Origin: Pseudomonadota bacterium
GTDB lineage: Bacteria > Pseudomonadota > Gammaproteobacteria > Burkholderiales > Casimicrobiaceae
Direction: 5' to 3'
Length of the DNA: 50,462 bases
NCBI GenBank assembly: GCA_009786025.1
Contig: WQUA01000012.1
Span: forward strand, 1-50,462
The notes under the pieces are model-generated. The model saw nothing but the letters and a program-made list of their open reading frames with translations. It ran no database searches and had not been told where the DNA came from. Below are positions 37,908 through 46,175 of the stretch, one piece after another. Both the position numbers and the translations under genes were made by a program. Position 1 is the stretch's first letter; every line of letters begins with the position of its first letter.

Positions 37908-38591
37908 ATGACATTTTTCCGTTCTCTTTTGTTTTTGCGCTCGCTCGCCCACCGCCCGGCTTTTCTGCTGATGGCGCTGTTGGCGAGCGGTTCGCTCCTC
38001 TTTGCCTCGCTGGCACACGCCGGCGCTCAGGTTGAGGAAGCATTGGCGCCTTCGGTTGTCGCCGGTTTGCAACGTTCGTTGTCGGATCGCCCCGTCCCCG
38101 GCGACTACGCCAACCGCCCCGATGTGCAAGCCTGGGTTTCCGCCATCTCGCCGAAACTCGCCAAACGTTTGCCCGACGAGCGCGAGCGCCGTGAACTGCT
38201 CGCCACCCTCCACTACGAAGGCACCCGCGCCGGCCTCGACCTGCAACTGCTGCTCGGTGTCATCCACCACGAAAGTGGTTTCAAAAAATACGCCATTTCA
38301 ACAGCAGGGGCGCGCGGCTACATGCAAGTGATGCCGTTCTGGGTCAAATTGATTGGCAGTGAAGAGCAAAACCTTTTTCACCTGCGCACCAACCTGCGCT
38401 ACGGCTGCGTCATCCTGCGCTACTACCTCGACCGGGAAAACGGCGACCTTTCCCGCGCGCTGGGGCGCTACAACGGCAGCCTGGGCCGCCCCGAATACCC
38501 GAACGCCGTCGCCGCCGCGATGAAAAATTACGAAATCCGGGAAGCCGCTGCCGAAGAAAAAGTCGCCTCCACAGCTTCCGCGAAACCGTAA
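37908..38591 (+). CDS. Lytic transglycosylase (SLT domain)
   Basis: 227 residues. A signal peptide (residues about 1-38, ending SLAHA) sends it to the periplasm. The SLT/goose-lysozyme-like domain has the catalytic Glu122 in GVIHHESGFKKYAISTAGA followed by RGYMQVMPFW and the later YNGSLGRPEYPNAV. It cleaves peptidoglycan between MurNAc and GlcNAc with 1,6-anhydro formation. ATG 37908 is used; the reading frame extends upstream into proS but without a plausible start. A MltC/Slt-like remodelling role is likely. Confidence 0.88.
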   Translation: MTFFRSLLFLRSLAHRPAFLLMALLASGSLLFASLAHAGAQVEEALAPSVVAGLQRSLSDRPVPGDYANRPDVQAWVSAISPKLAKRLPDERERRELLATLHYEGTRAGLDLQLLLGVIHHESGFKKYAISTAGARGYMQVMPFWVKLIGSEEQNLFHLRTNLRYGCVILRYYLDRENGDLSRALGRYNGSLGRPEYPNAVAAAMKNYEIREAAAEEKVASTASAKP

Positions 38592-38640
38592 ACGGATTGA
38601 ATCGGAACTGTTTGTTGCTCCTTATATCCAGGAGATGTTC

Positions 38641-39171
38641 ATGAAAAAAATAGTGTTGCCCGCGTTTATTCTTTTTTCTATTTTGTTTATTGCGTCTTGC
38701 ACCAAGACACAGCTCAGGCCTGTCGAAAACAACCTGCAAGACTTCACCATTCCGGCAAACAGGGATGCTTCCTTTACGGCGATGCTTTCTGTGGCGCAAG
38801 CTATGGGATTACAAGTCGATGTGATAGAAAAAGCGAGCGGATTGATTCAATTCAAAAACACCGCGCTTTCTCCGATACAACTGGACAAATACTGCCATTA
38901 CCCGGTTATTAAATCAGAAGGAGGCGCTCCGTTCAGCACTTACACCGAATGGAACACCCGCTCGCTGGAGGGCAAGGGCGGCGCCGTCGCCGGAACCGCA
39001 ACCATCACCCTGCTGACCTCGGACGATGGAACGAACACCAGAGTATCCATGCGAAGCAAATGGGTCGTCGGTAATCTTGCTATCTCGTATGAGTGCCAAT
39101 CAAAAAACGTGTTGGAAGAAGATTTCAAGAAAACGGTTTTGGATGTTGTAAGGCGAGCGCGCAATAAATAA
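38641..39171 (+). CDS. Predicted lipoprotein of unknown function
   Basis: 176 residues. Lipoprotein signal with lipobox LFIASC (Cys at residue 19). The mature part alternates short strands and helices (FTAMLSVAQAMGLQVDVIEK, ATITLLTSDDGTNTRVSMRS), a pattern of small alpha/beta envelope domains. I recognise no family. ATG 38641 is chosen because AGGAG lies six bases upstream; the ATG at 38635 abuts that site. It is downstream of the lytic transglycosylase gene by 49 bases and may be cotranscribed. Confidence 0.8.
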   Translation: MKKIVLPAFILFSILFIASCTKTQLRPVENNLQDFTIPANRDASFTAMLSVAQAMGLQVDVIEKASGLIQFKNTALSPIQLDKYCHYPVIKSEGGAPFSTYTEWNTRSLEGKGGAVAGTATITLLTSDDGTNTRVSMRSKWVVGNLAISYECQSKNVLEEDFKKTVLDVVRRARNK

Positions 39172-39285
39172 TACGGTAGGAGGAGATGTGGTGTAATGTG
39201 TCGTCCTGCTCGAAGCGAAGCGGAACCACAGAATCCAGCACGGTACCGAGATGAAGCGTAGCGTAACCCCGCGCTGCTCAACGCC
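39172..39285. repeat. Probable dispersed-repeat DNA between convergent genes
   Basis: 114 bases between the two convergent lipoprotein genes. It contains GTCGTCCTGCTCGAAGCGAA, then GGAACCACAGAATCCAGCAC, phrases like the widespread intergenic repeats of betaproteobacteria. No second copy is seen in this window, so the call rests on resemblance only. Confidence 0.25.
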
Positions 39286-39696
39286 CTATCGACAAGCATC
39301 GCGTATCGTTTGATCGCTTAAGGTAAACTCACATGGCGCATTGCCCTCGGCCCATGCCTTGAAATCGGGCGTGGGCGTGCAAGCGATATCTTCCACCAGC
39401 GCCCGCTTGTTGCCCGGGGTACACAACAAGAGCACAGCGTTGCCATCGACCACCTTGACGGCAAGCGTATTGTTGCCGAAGGGGCTGCACAGCGAGGAAT
39501 CAACCGCACACGCCTTAGCGATCAAGTCTCCGCTCTGCTGAGCGTCGGACCACAACAAGCCTTGCACTGCCGCACCCAGCCGACGCAGAGCGATTTCCTG
39601 TCTGTTCATTTCCTCCGCTGTGATGGTATCGGCGCCGCCCAGCATGGCGCAGGCCTGCAGAAAAATTACAACAAGAGAGATGAAAAGTATGTGCAT
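39286..39696 (-). CDS. Cysteine-rich small lipoprotein, downstream partner of the phospholipase-like gene
   Basis: 136 residues. Lipobox LQAC in MHILFISLVVIFLQACAMLG (Cys at residue 16). The mature part has a helical region (EEMNRQEIALRRLGAAVQGL) and six further cysteines (KAC, SLC, LLC, IAC, APC, DAC), enough for three disulfides in the periplasm. It starts five bases after the phospholipase-like stop, its ribosome site GGAAG lying inside that gene, so the two are very probably cotranslated. An inhibitor/immunity or chaperone role for the partner is an inference. I recognise no family. Confidence 0.75.
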   Translation of the reverse strand: MHILFISLVVIFLQACAMLGGADTITAEEMNRQEIALRRLGAAVQGLLWSDAQQSGDLIAKACAVDSSLCSPFGNNTLAVKVVDGNAVLLLCTPGNKRALVEDIACTPTPDFKAWAEGNAPCEFTLSDQTIRDACR

Positions 39697-39701
39697 ATCG
39701 A

Positions 39702-40622
39702 TTACTTCCAAAAGGTAAGCGTTCCGGTCTCATCTTTTCCGGTATCCATGTCCCAGTTCTTGATGCGCGGCAATCCGGCCTCATTTCCTGCGAGGCAGGC
39801 GCGAACGATAATCGCCCAATATTTGCGGGTATTGGCCTTGGCCCTCTCGAAAATCTCCAGATAAGGCAATGAACCGCCATTGGGCGTTTGCAGCGCGTTG
39901 ATATACGTACCGTCAGGTTTTGTCGGATACAGATAGCCGTCGCCGAGCGCCATGTGACGAGACCAGGGGAAGAAGTGACCCGGAGTAGAGGCAGACAGGA
40001 GCGTTTTGAACATCCTGTGCCACGCATGAAAATCCGGTGGCTTATCGCGATACAACTGACTGTCCACGGTTTTCAGCATATACCCCCAAACCGCACAGAT
40101 GCTCGGATCAAGCCTGTCGGCGTGACCCGGCTCATCACAAGTAGCGATACCGTCTTGCAAAAAGGTGGGGGAATGAAGGTTTCCGACATTCATTGTCTTG
40201 TATATAAAAACATCCTGGTGCATTTCGCATGTTCTGTGCGCTTTTTCGTTCCCGACATACGGGCCAACTTTCAATTCGACAATCGGATGGATCGTCGCGT
40301 CAGCGATGACGTGGGAGGCGAACCCCAGCAACCAGGCAAGCGCCTTGTATTTCTCCGGACTGGGCATCGCCGTAACATATTGGATGCCTGCTTTCAGCCG
40401 ATCACCGGTTCGCTGGTGATGCATCGTATCCGCCCAATCCTTGGCCGCGCCGTTGAGGACGCTGAGATAGGGATAATCCGGGCTGACTGCGCCAAGCTCG
40501 AAAAATTTGATGTACAGCAATAACGAGCTAAGCATATTTTTTGGCAAGCGCCCAAGCCCGGCAAGTCCGTTGGGACTGTCGAGCAGCGAAACCAGGGTTA
40601 GATGGGCATAGGGTCCTGGCAT
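39702..40622 (-). CDS. Zinc-dependent phospholipase C-like protein
   Basis: 306 residues. The N-terminus MPGPYAHLTLVSLL and the segment ALAWLLGFASHVIADATIHP, with spaced His/Asp metal ligands, are those of the zinc-dependent phospholipase C / S1-P1-like family. Other possible ligands lie in MHQDVFIY and DFHAWHRMF. No signal peptide is visible, so if it acts outside the cytoplasm it needs a dedicated exporter. ATG 40622 is preceded by GAGGAG six bases upstream, a strong site that rules out the 12-residue longer frame. Followed directly by a Cys-rich lipoprotein. The true substrate is unknown. Confidence 0.72.
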   Translation of the reverse strand: MPGPYAHLTLVSLLDSPNGLAGLGRLPKNMLSSLLLYIKFFELGAVSPDYPYLSVLNGAAKDWADTMHHQRTGDRLKAGIQYVTAMPSPEKYKALAWLLGFASHVIADATIHPIVELKVGPYVGNEKAHRTCEMHQDVFIYKTMNVGNLHSPTFLQDGIATCDEPGHADRLDPSICAVWGYMLKTVDSQLYRDKPPDFHAWHRMFKTLLSASTPGHFFPWSRHMALGDGYLYPTKPDGTYINALQTPNGGSLPYLEIFERAKANTRKYWAIIVRACLAGNEAGLPRIKNWDMDTGKDETGTLTFWK

Positions 40623-40684
40623 TCCATGCTCCTCAAAATATCTGACAAGCCGATGCAAAATCCGGCGGCAATTTTGCAGGAAAC

Positions 40685-40710
40685 GGGCTATAAATGCGTC
40701 TTTATAGCCC
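40685..40710. repeat. Perfect 10-base inverted repeat upstream of the phospholipase-like gene
   Basis: GGGCTATAAA / TTTATAGCCC around TGCGTC. A second small hairpin TGACG-ATGCTC-CGTCA lies at 40719-40734. Both fall between prmC and the phospholipase-like gene, in what would be the latter's leader if the TATAAT at 40746-40751 is its -10. It could be an operator, an mRNA structure or the prmC transcript end (no T tract). Confidence 0.5.
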
Positions 40711-40745
40711 TTATACGATGACGATGCTCCGTCATACGCTTGCTG

Positions 40746-40751
40746 ATTATA
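40746..40751 (-). promoter_or_regulatory. TATAAT -10 candidate for the phospholipase-like operon
   Basis: Perfect TATAAT on minus, 124 bases before the start codon. No good -35 at 16-18 bases, so activator-dependent or fortuitous. Confidence 0.3.
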
Positions 40752-40797
40752 CCGAAAAGGTGGCCAAAGGGGCGGTCATCGCTTTCCGCTGTCCGGC

Positions 40798-41649
40798 TCA
40801 TTGCCCTGTGTTTTCGTAAACTCCCAACGTCACCCGTGGCACACCGGCAAGATCGCACACCGTTTCACATTGCGTGAACCCAGCGTCGTGCAGCAACGCT
40901 CTTGCCTCTTCGCCTTGATCGTAGCCGTGTTCCATCAGCAAAACGCCACCCGGCCGTAAATAGCCCGGCGCACGATGCACGATGGTTTGCAACGCCTCCC
41001 GCCCCGCGCGGCCTCCGACCAACGCCCCACGCGGCTCAAAGCGAAGGTCGCCCTCATCCAGATGCGCATCTGCCGCTGCAATATACGGCGGGTTGCTGAC
41101 GATCACGGAAAACCGTTCCGCGTCCTGCCGCGGTTCAGGAATCGCCGTGAACCAATCCGACAAGCGCCAAGTGATGCGGTCGGCGTCCTCTCGCAGCAAG
41201 CGCGCCGCGTTTTCTTCGGCCAGACGCAGCGCCGCTGCCGAAACATCCGTTGCGCAAAACCGCGCGTATGGTCGCTCGCGCGCGATAGCGATCACAATCG
41301 CGCCTGAACCTGTGCCGAGATCGAGCACGCGCGTTTCTTGTCTTTGTGGAAGGTATCGCAACGCGGTCTCGACCAGCGTTTCCGTTTCGGGGCGAGGAAT
41401 CAGAACATCCGGCGTTACTTTGAACATCATGCCCCAGAATTCTTTCTCGCCGACGAGATAAGCCATCGGCTCGCCCCGCCGCCGCCGATCTGCCAATGCA
41501 TCGAGGCAATGTTTCGATGCTTCGTCGAGCGTGGCTTCATCGTGCGCGACGGCCCACGCCGATGTCACTTGCAAGACATGGCTCAAAAGCATACGCGCCT
41601 CCAGCGACGGCAATTCCGATGCCTGGCTCCATTGCGACAGTGTCAACAT
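40798..41649 (-). CDS. prmC: Release factor glutamine methyltransferase PrmC
   Basis: 283 residues; methylates the glutamine of the GGQ motif in RF1/RF2 with AdoMet, raising termination efficiency. An N-terminal helical domain (1-75) precedes the AdoMet fold: VLDLGTGSGAIVIAIA, and the substrate-binding NPPY at 186-189 in VIVSNPPYIAA. ATG 41649 overlaps nothing and follows the prfA stop by four bases. An in-frame TTG at 41670 would overlap prfA. It sits directly downstream of its substrate gene prfA, the usual arrangement. Confidence 0.95.
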   Translation of the reverse strand: MLTLSQWSQASELPSLEARMLLSHVLQVTSAWAVAHDEATLDEASKHCLDALADRRRRGEPMAYLVGEKEFWGMMFKVTPDVLIPRPETETLVETALRYLPQRQETRVLDLGTGSGAIVIAIARERPYARFCATDVSAAALRLAEENAARLLREDADRITWRLSDWFTAIPEPRQDAERFSVIVSNPPYIAAADAHLDEGDLRFEPRGALVGGRAGREALQTIVHRAPGYLRPGGVLLMEHGYDQGEEARALLHDAGFTQCETVCDLAGVPRVTLGVYENTGQ

Positions 41650-41653
41650 CGCC

Positions 41654-42736
41654 TCAGCTTTCCTCACCAAGACTCGCCAGTTGTTCGGCCTGGAATTCCT
41701 GCGTCAGCGCGTCGATCAATTCGTTGAGATCGCCATCCATGATCGCCTCGATTTTGTACAACGTCAGATTGATCCGATGATCGGTAACGCGGCCTTGCGG
41801 GAAATTGTAAGTGCGGATGCGTTCGCTGCGGTCACCCGAGCCGATCAGGCTTTTGCGCATACTCGCCTCTTTCTGGTTGCGCGCCTGCCGTTCGCGCTCC
41901 AGCAAACGCGACGCCAACACTGCCATCGCTTGCGCCCGATTGCGATGCTGCGAACGGTCGTCCTGGCATTCGACGACCAGCCCGGTCGGTAAATGAGTGA
42001 TGCGTACCGCCGAATCGGTTTTGTTGACATGTTGGCCGCCGGCGCCGGAAGCACGGAAGGTATCAATACGCAAATCGGCCGGGTTGATTTCGATATCGGC
42101 AATCGGATCGGCTTCCGGCATCACCGCGACCGTACACGCTGAGGTGTGAATGCGCCCTTGCGCTTCGGTCTCCGGTACGCGTTGAACGCGATGTCCGCCG
42201 GATTCAAATTTCAGCCGTGCATATGCGCCGCCGCCTTCGATGCGGGCGATGACTTCTTTGTAGCCCCCCAATTCCGATTCCGATACCGACACCAGTTCCA
42301 CGTTCCAGCGCTGTCGCTCGGCGTAGCGCGTGTACATCCTGAAAAGGCTACCGGCAAATAGCGCCGATTCATCACCGCCAGTACCGGCGCGAATTTCAAG
42401 AAAAACGTTACGCTCGTCGCTGGCGTCTTTCGGCAATAACGCAACTTGCAATGCGCTCTCCAATGCTTCCATCCGCCCTTGCGCCTGTTGCGATTCCTCT
42501 TCCATGAATTCACGCATCGCCGGATCGTCCGTCGCGTCACGCGCCGTGTGCCAATCGTCTTCGGCACGCCGGTAGTCACGGTACAGTTCCACCACCGGCT
42601 CAATATCAGCGCGCTCTTTCGACAAATCACGAAAACGATTCATGTCGTCCGCTGCGCCGGGTTGCGCCAGCAGCGCATCAATCTCCGTCAGGCGGTTCTC
42701 CAGGTGCCGTAATTTTTGTTTTAGCGAGGCTTTCAT
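41654..42736 (-). CDS. prfA: Peptide chain release factor 1
   Basis: 360 residues, same length as E. coli RF1. It reads UAA and UAG stop codons. The codon-recognising tripeptide position shows PET (188-190), within the PxT pattern of RF1. The GGQ that triggers hydrolysis is at 233-235 ([19 protein letters not shown]), the target of PrmC. N-terminal helical domain is typical. The gene is followed four bases later by prmC. Confidence 0.97.
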   Translation of the reverse strand: MKASLKQKLRHLENRLTEIDALLAQPGAADDMNRFRDLSKERADIEPVVELYRDYRRAEDDWHTARDATDDPAMREFMEEESQQAQGRMEALESALQVALLPKDASDERNVFLEIRAGTGGDESALFAGSLFRMYTRYAERQRWNVELVSVSESELGGYKEVIARIEGGGAYARLKFESGGHRVQRVPETEAQGRIHTSACTVAVMPEADPIADIEINPADLRIDTFRASGAGGQHVNKTDSAVRITHLPTGLVVECQDDRSQHRNRAQAMAVLASRLLERERQARNQKEASMRKSLIGSGDRSERIRTYNFPQGRVTDHRINLTLYKIEAIMDGDLNELIDALTQEFQAEQLASLGEES

Positions 42737-42829
42737 ATCGAGTCTTGGAAGAATGTTTTACCGCAAAAAACGCATAGAACACAAAGGCGTTTTTCGTGGT
42801 TCATGTTCATCAAACCTGGAGGGTTCTTC

Positions 42830-42886
42830 TTAACCGCGAAAGGCGCGAAAATTTTTCTATGCGATCTTTGCGTTCTTTGCGGTTAA
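42830..42886. repeat. Imperfect inverted repeat TTAACCGC...GCGGTTAA
   Basis: Arms of about 22 bases: left TTAACCGCGAAAGGCGCGAA, right (reverse complement) TTAACCGCAAAGAACGCAAA. It lies in the 173-base gap between hemA and prfA. Similar phrases occur at 42756-42785, 33644-33665 and 48599-48618, so this is likely one copy of a dispersed repeat. Confidence 0.5.
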
Positions 42887-42909
42887 ACTGTTTTTGCGCC
42901 AAAAGTTCC

Positions 42910-44169
42910 CTAAGAACTCTGTTCAGGAAGCTGATAAATCCGTTGATAAAGCGCCGCCAAATCGGTGCGCTCGTCGTCTGCAGCATGGTTCAACGCTTGC
43001 AACGGCGCGTTCAGGCATTTGTTGACAAGGCCGCGGGTCAACGCGTCCATCACCTCTTCCGGCGGCGTGCCGTTGGCCAGCAACCGGCGCGCTCGCTCCA
43101 ACTCTTTCTGGCGCAAGGTTTCGTGATAACTTTGCAGCGCATTGATCGTCGGCACCACCGAGCGACCCTCCAGCCAGCGCAAAAACTCCAGCGCCTGCGC
43201 CGACACCATTTCCTCCGCTTGAACAATCGCCTCGCGCCGCACCTGCAAATTGCTGCGGATAATCTCGGACAAATCATCGAGGCTGTAAAGAAAAACGTCG
43301 TCAAGATTGCCGACTTCTTTTTCAATGTCCCGCGGCACCGCCAGATCGACCATGAAAATCGGTGCGTGCCTCCGCGCTTTGATCACCCGTTCGACCAGCC
43401 CTTTACCGAGAATCGGCAACGGTGACGCCGTGCAAGTGACGATCATGTCGAACTGCGCCAAGCGGTCGGGAATTTCGTTCAACGTGATTGCGCCGGCATT
43501 GAGCCGTGTTGCCAACTCGCGTCCGCGCTCGATCGTCCGGTTCGCCACGGTGATCGACTTTGGCTTGCGCGCCGCGAAGTGCGCCGCCGCCAGCTCGATC
43601 ATCTCGCCAGCGCCAATCAGCAGCAGATTCTGTTCGGAAATCGACGGAAAAATCCGCTCGGCCAGCTTAACCGCTGCCGCCGCCATCGAAATCGACGCAC
43701 TACCGATGTCGGTGTGCGTGCGAACATCCTTTGCCACCGCAAAGGTGTGTTGAAACAATCGGTTGAGCACCAACCCCAGCGTTCCTGCCGCTTCGGCAGA
43801 ACGTACCGCCTGCTTCATCTGCCCCAGAATCTGCGGCTCGCCCAATACCATCGAATCCAGCCCGCAGGCCACCCGGAAGGCGTGCGTGACCGCTTCGTCC
43901 TTCTTCAGCGTATAAAGATGTGGCTCCAGCGCTCGCTGCGGCAGCCGATGAACGTCCTCCAGCCAGTGCGCCACCTGCTCCGGCACGCCACCGCGACAAT
44001 AAACTTCCGTACGGTTACAGGTTGACAGAATCGCCGCTTCCTTGACCTGGCGTCGCCCCAACAGATCGCGCAGCGCCGTGCTCACCGCATCCGGCGAAAA
44101 CGCCACCTTTTCACGGACCTCCAGCGGCGCCGTCGTGTGGTTCAAACCAAGCGTATAAAGCAGACTCAT
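42910..44169 (-). CDS. hemA: Glutamyl-tRNA reductase
   Basis: 419 residues; reduces glutamyl-tRNA to glutamate-1-semialdehyde with NADPH, the committed step of C5-pathway tetrapyrrole synthesis. The catalytic Cys51 is in [15 protein letters not shown] domain signature is [20 protein letters not shown], and the C-terminal helical dimerisation domain follows. The start [20 protein letters not shown] is the family start. There is no proper Shine-Dalgarno; TATAAT ends eight bases before the ATG. Confidence 0.96.
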   Translation of the reverse strand: MSLLYTLGLNHTTAPLEVREKVAFSPDAVSTALRDLLGRRQVKEAAILSTCNRTEVYCRGGVPEQVAHWLEDVHRLPQRALEPHLYTLKKDEAVTHAFRVACGLDSMVLGEPQILGQMKQAVRSAEAAGTLGLVLNRLFQHTFAVAKDVRTHTDIGSASISMAAAAVKLAERIFPSISEQNLLLIGAGEMIELAAAHFAARKPKSITVANRTIERGRELATRLNAGAITLNEIPDRLAQFDMIVTCTASPLPILGKGLVERVIKARRHAPIFMVDLAVPRDIEKEVGNLDDVFLYSLDDLSEIIRSNLQVRREAIVQAEEMVSAQALEFLRWLEGRSVVPTINALQSYHETLRQKELERARRLLANGTPPEEVMDALTRGLVNKCLNAPLQALNHAADDERTDLAALYQRIYQLPEQSS

Positions 44170-44177
44170 AACTCTTG

Positions 44178-44183
44178 ATTATA
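44178..44183 (-). promoter_or_regulatory. -10 box immediately before the hemA ATG
   Basis: Perfect TATAAT on minus with CAAGAGTT between it and ATG, predicting a leader of zero to two bases. No good -35 found at normal distance. Confidence 0.35.
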
Positions 44184-44494
44184 GCTGGGCGCGAGCCTGC
44201 CGGGTGAATTTCATGGGAGCGCAGTAGCGACAACCGCGACAGCCTGCCGCTTTGCCCGGCTTATGCTAAGGGATTACAGACAACCCGCAGCAGGACCGTT
44301 TCATTTTGTACGACACAAACAAGGCGCCTTCGGATTCCTGTTTCGTGGGGATGACAAGGAAAATGACGGCGCTGCCGATGAACGCGCCGCATGGCAGAAA
44401 CGCTGATTCCCGCGCCGTAAAAACGGAGAAGCCGGCATGTTGCCGACTTCTCCTTGTATGCCTCCCTCTTGCTTTTCGCTTCAGCCGGTTAGCT
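44184..44494. other. Intergenic region between hemA and the PsiF-like gene
   Basis: About 310 bases; holds the terminator of the PsiF-like gene (44418-44453) at one end and presumably hemA promoter sequences at the other. No gene seen. Confidence 0.5.
44418..44453 (-). terminator. Rho-independent terminator of the PsiF-like gene
   Basis: A 13-base stem with one mismatch (GGAGAAGTCGGCA on minus), a three-base loop, then GTTTTTAC. Located about 40 bases beyond the stop of the gene. Confidence 0.75.
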
Positions 44495-44812
44495 TCAAGC
44501 AGCTTTTTTATCCGCTTTCAGGCATTCACGCATAAACGCTTTGCGCTCATCGCCTTTCTTTTCGCTGGCCTGCTGGTTGCAATATTTCATTTTCTCTTTC
44601 TGATTTGTCGGCTTTTGCGAAGCGGTCTTCGTTGACAGGCATTGCTTCATAAATGCCTTGCGTTCGTCGCCCTTTTTATCACCCGCTTGTTGGTTACAGG
44701 ACGCCATCCGTTCCTGTTGTGCCGTCCTCTGGGTTTCTTGCGCCGCCAGCGGCCACGCCATCATGCCCAAAACTGCCAATACAGCCAGTTTACTGCTCCA
44801 CTGAAATTTCAT
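44495..44812 (-). CDS. psiF: PsiF-repeat protein (phosphate-starvation-inducible family)
   Basis: 105 residues. Signal peptide MKFQWSSKLAVLAVLGMMAW ending PLAA, then two tandem PsiF repeats: ERMASCNQQAGDKKGDERKA with FMKQCL, and EKMKYCNQQASEKKGDERKA with FMRECL, each with two Cys. It is periplasmic, small and basic, function unknown; named for induction by phosphate starvation in E. coli. ATG 44812 is chosen with GAGG seven bases upstream. No PHO box was recognised. Confidence 0.88.
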   Translation of the reverse strand: MKFQWSSKLAVLAVLGMMAWPLAAQETQRTAQQERMASCNQQAGDKKGDERKAFMKQCLSTKTASQKPTNQKEKMKYCNQQASEKKGDERKAFMRECLKADKKAA

Positions 44813-44966
44813 AATTCGCCTCATTGGTAAAAGAAACGCTGCCGTGTTCACAGCCCGGTTATTGTAAAACGATCATCGCCGTCTGTGGCGTATATCATGA
44901 CACCCATAAGAAATGTGAACGGATTTGGTTGTATTTTGGTCATATTATTGTAAACTTCCAACGCTT

Positions 44967-44989
44967 GCCGGCCCCGCCGCCGGCTTTTT
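44967..44989 (+). terminator. Hairpin plus T tract in the leader of the DAHP synthase gene
   Basis: GCCGGC-CCCGCC-GCCGGC followed by TTTTT, 27 bases before the start codon, on the sense strand. No plus-strand gene precedes it within 1.3 kb, so it is more likely an attenuator of the downstream operon than the end of an upstream transcript. No leader peptide is visible in the short distance before it. Confidence 0.5.
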
Positions 44990-45015
44990 CACGTTCCTGA
45001 CAAAGGATTGCCGCA

Positions 45016-46152
45016 ATGATTCTAGTACTCGCCCCCAACACATCCCCCGATAGCGTCGAATATCAGGCGCTGATTGAACGTTTGAGCCAGTTTCCCGGCA
45101 TCAAGCACCGGGTCCACCGCGAAGTGGGCGCCGAAGTCACGCTGACCGAAATCTATCTGATCGGAGACACCCGAACGCTGGTTCAGGAAACCATGTCGCA
45201 CCTTCCCTGCGTTGAAAAAGTCGTTCGTATCTCGGAGCCTTACCGGGTTCTCGGCCGCCATCAGTTCGGCGACGAGCGGACGACATCGTTCGACTATAAC
45301 GGCGTGCATTTCGGCCAGGACACCTTTCATGTCTTCGCCGGATTGTGCGCAGTCGATTCGCGCGAGTCGGTCGAAGCGATGATGAAAGCACTGCAGGAGA
45401 ACGGCCAAGTCTGCACCCGGATGGGCGCTTACAAACCGCGTACCAGCCCCTATGCGTTTCAGGGTTACGGCAAGCAATGCCTGCCCTACGTTTTCGAGCT
45501 TGCCGGCAAATACGGCATCAAAGTAATCGCCATGGAAGTCACCCATGAATCGCACGTCGATGAGATCCGCGCTGCGCTTAGGGAAACCGGCAACGCCACC
45601 GGCGTGATGCTGCAAATCGGTACCCGCAATACGCAGAATTTTGAGTTGCTGAAACACATCGGCCGCCAACAAGAATTCCCGGTGCTGATCAAACGCGGTT
45701 TCGGCATCACGCTCGACGAATCGCTGAACGCTGCTGAATATCTTGCCTCGGAAGGCAATCGCAAAGTGGTGTTTTGCCTGCGCGGGATGAAAACCAACAT
45801 GGGCGATCCGCACCGCAATTTTGTCGATTTCGCGCACGTGCCAGTTCTGCGACGGTTGACCCGGATGCCGGTGTGCGTCGATCCGTCGCATTCAGTCGGC
45901 ACTCGCGCCGCCAGCTCCGACGGCATCCTCGACATCTTCCACGTCGTCGCCCAGGGCATCATCGCTGGCGCCAACATGGTGCTGGTCGATTTCCACCCGT
46001 TTCCCGAAAAAGCGCTGGTCGATGGGCCGCAAGCGTTGCGCCTTAGTGAATTAAAACACTTCCTCGACGACACCGCGCTCGTCCGCGAAACCTACCTGAA
46101 ACGCACCGCGCTGGCGGCAGCCGCACAGAAAGCGACGGCAACGCCCGCCTGA
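45016..46152 (+). CDS. 3-Deoxy-7-phosphoheptulonate synthase (DAHP synthase), type I-beta-like
   Basis: 378 residues. It condenses phosphoenolpyruvate and erythrose-4-phosphate, the first step to aromatic amino acids. An N-terminal ferredoxin-like regulatory domain (1-90) precedes the barrel. Signatures: FAGLCAVDSRES (metal Cys), RMGAYKPRTSPYAFQGYG (PEP site), LIKRGFGITLDESLNAAEY, VCVDPSHSVGTR (metal His) and DFHPFPEKALVDGPQAL. Against the Thermotoga enzyme the metal-binding Glu of the VEVHP motif is replaced by Asp here (VDFHP). Good ribosome site AAAGGA. Starts an operon with yheT and the phosphomannomutase gene. Confidence 0.9.
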   Translation: MILVLAPNTSPDSVEYQALIERLSQFPGIKHRVHREVGAEVTLTEIYLIGDTRTLVQETMSHLPCVEKVVRISEPYRVLGRHQFGDERTTSFDYNGVHFGQDTFHVFAGLCAVDSRESVEAMMKALQENGQVCTRMGAYKPRTSPYAFQGYGKQCLPYVFELAGKYGIKVIAMEVTHESHVDEIRAALRETGNATGVMLQIGTRNTQNFELLKHIGRQQEFPVLIKRGFGITLDESLNAAEYLASEGNRKVVFCLRGMKTNMGDPHRNFVDFAHVPVLRRLTRMPVCVDPSHSVGTRAASSDGILDIFHVVAQGIIAGANMVLVDFHPFPEKALVDGPQALRLSELKHFLDDTALVRETYLKRTALAAAAQKATATPA

Positions 46153-46175
46153 GCGGCTTCGCCGTCCCGCCACTC

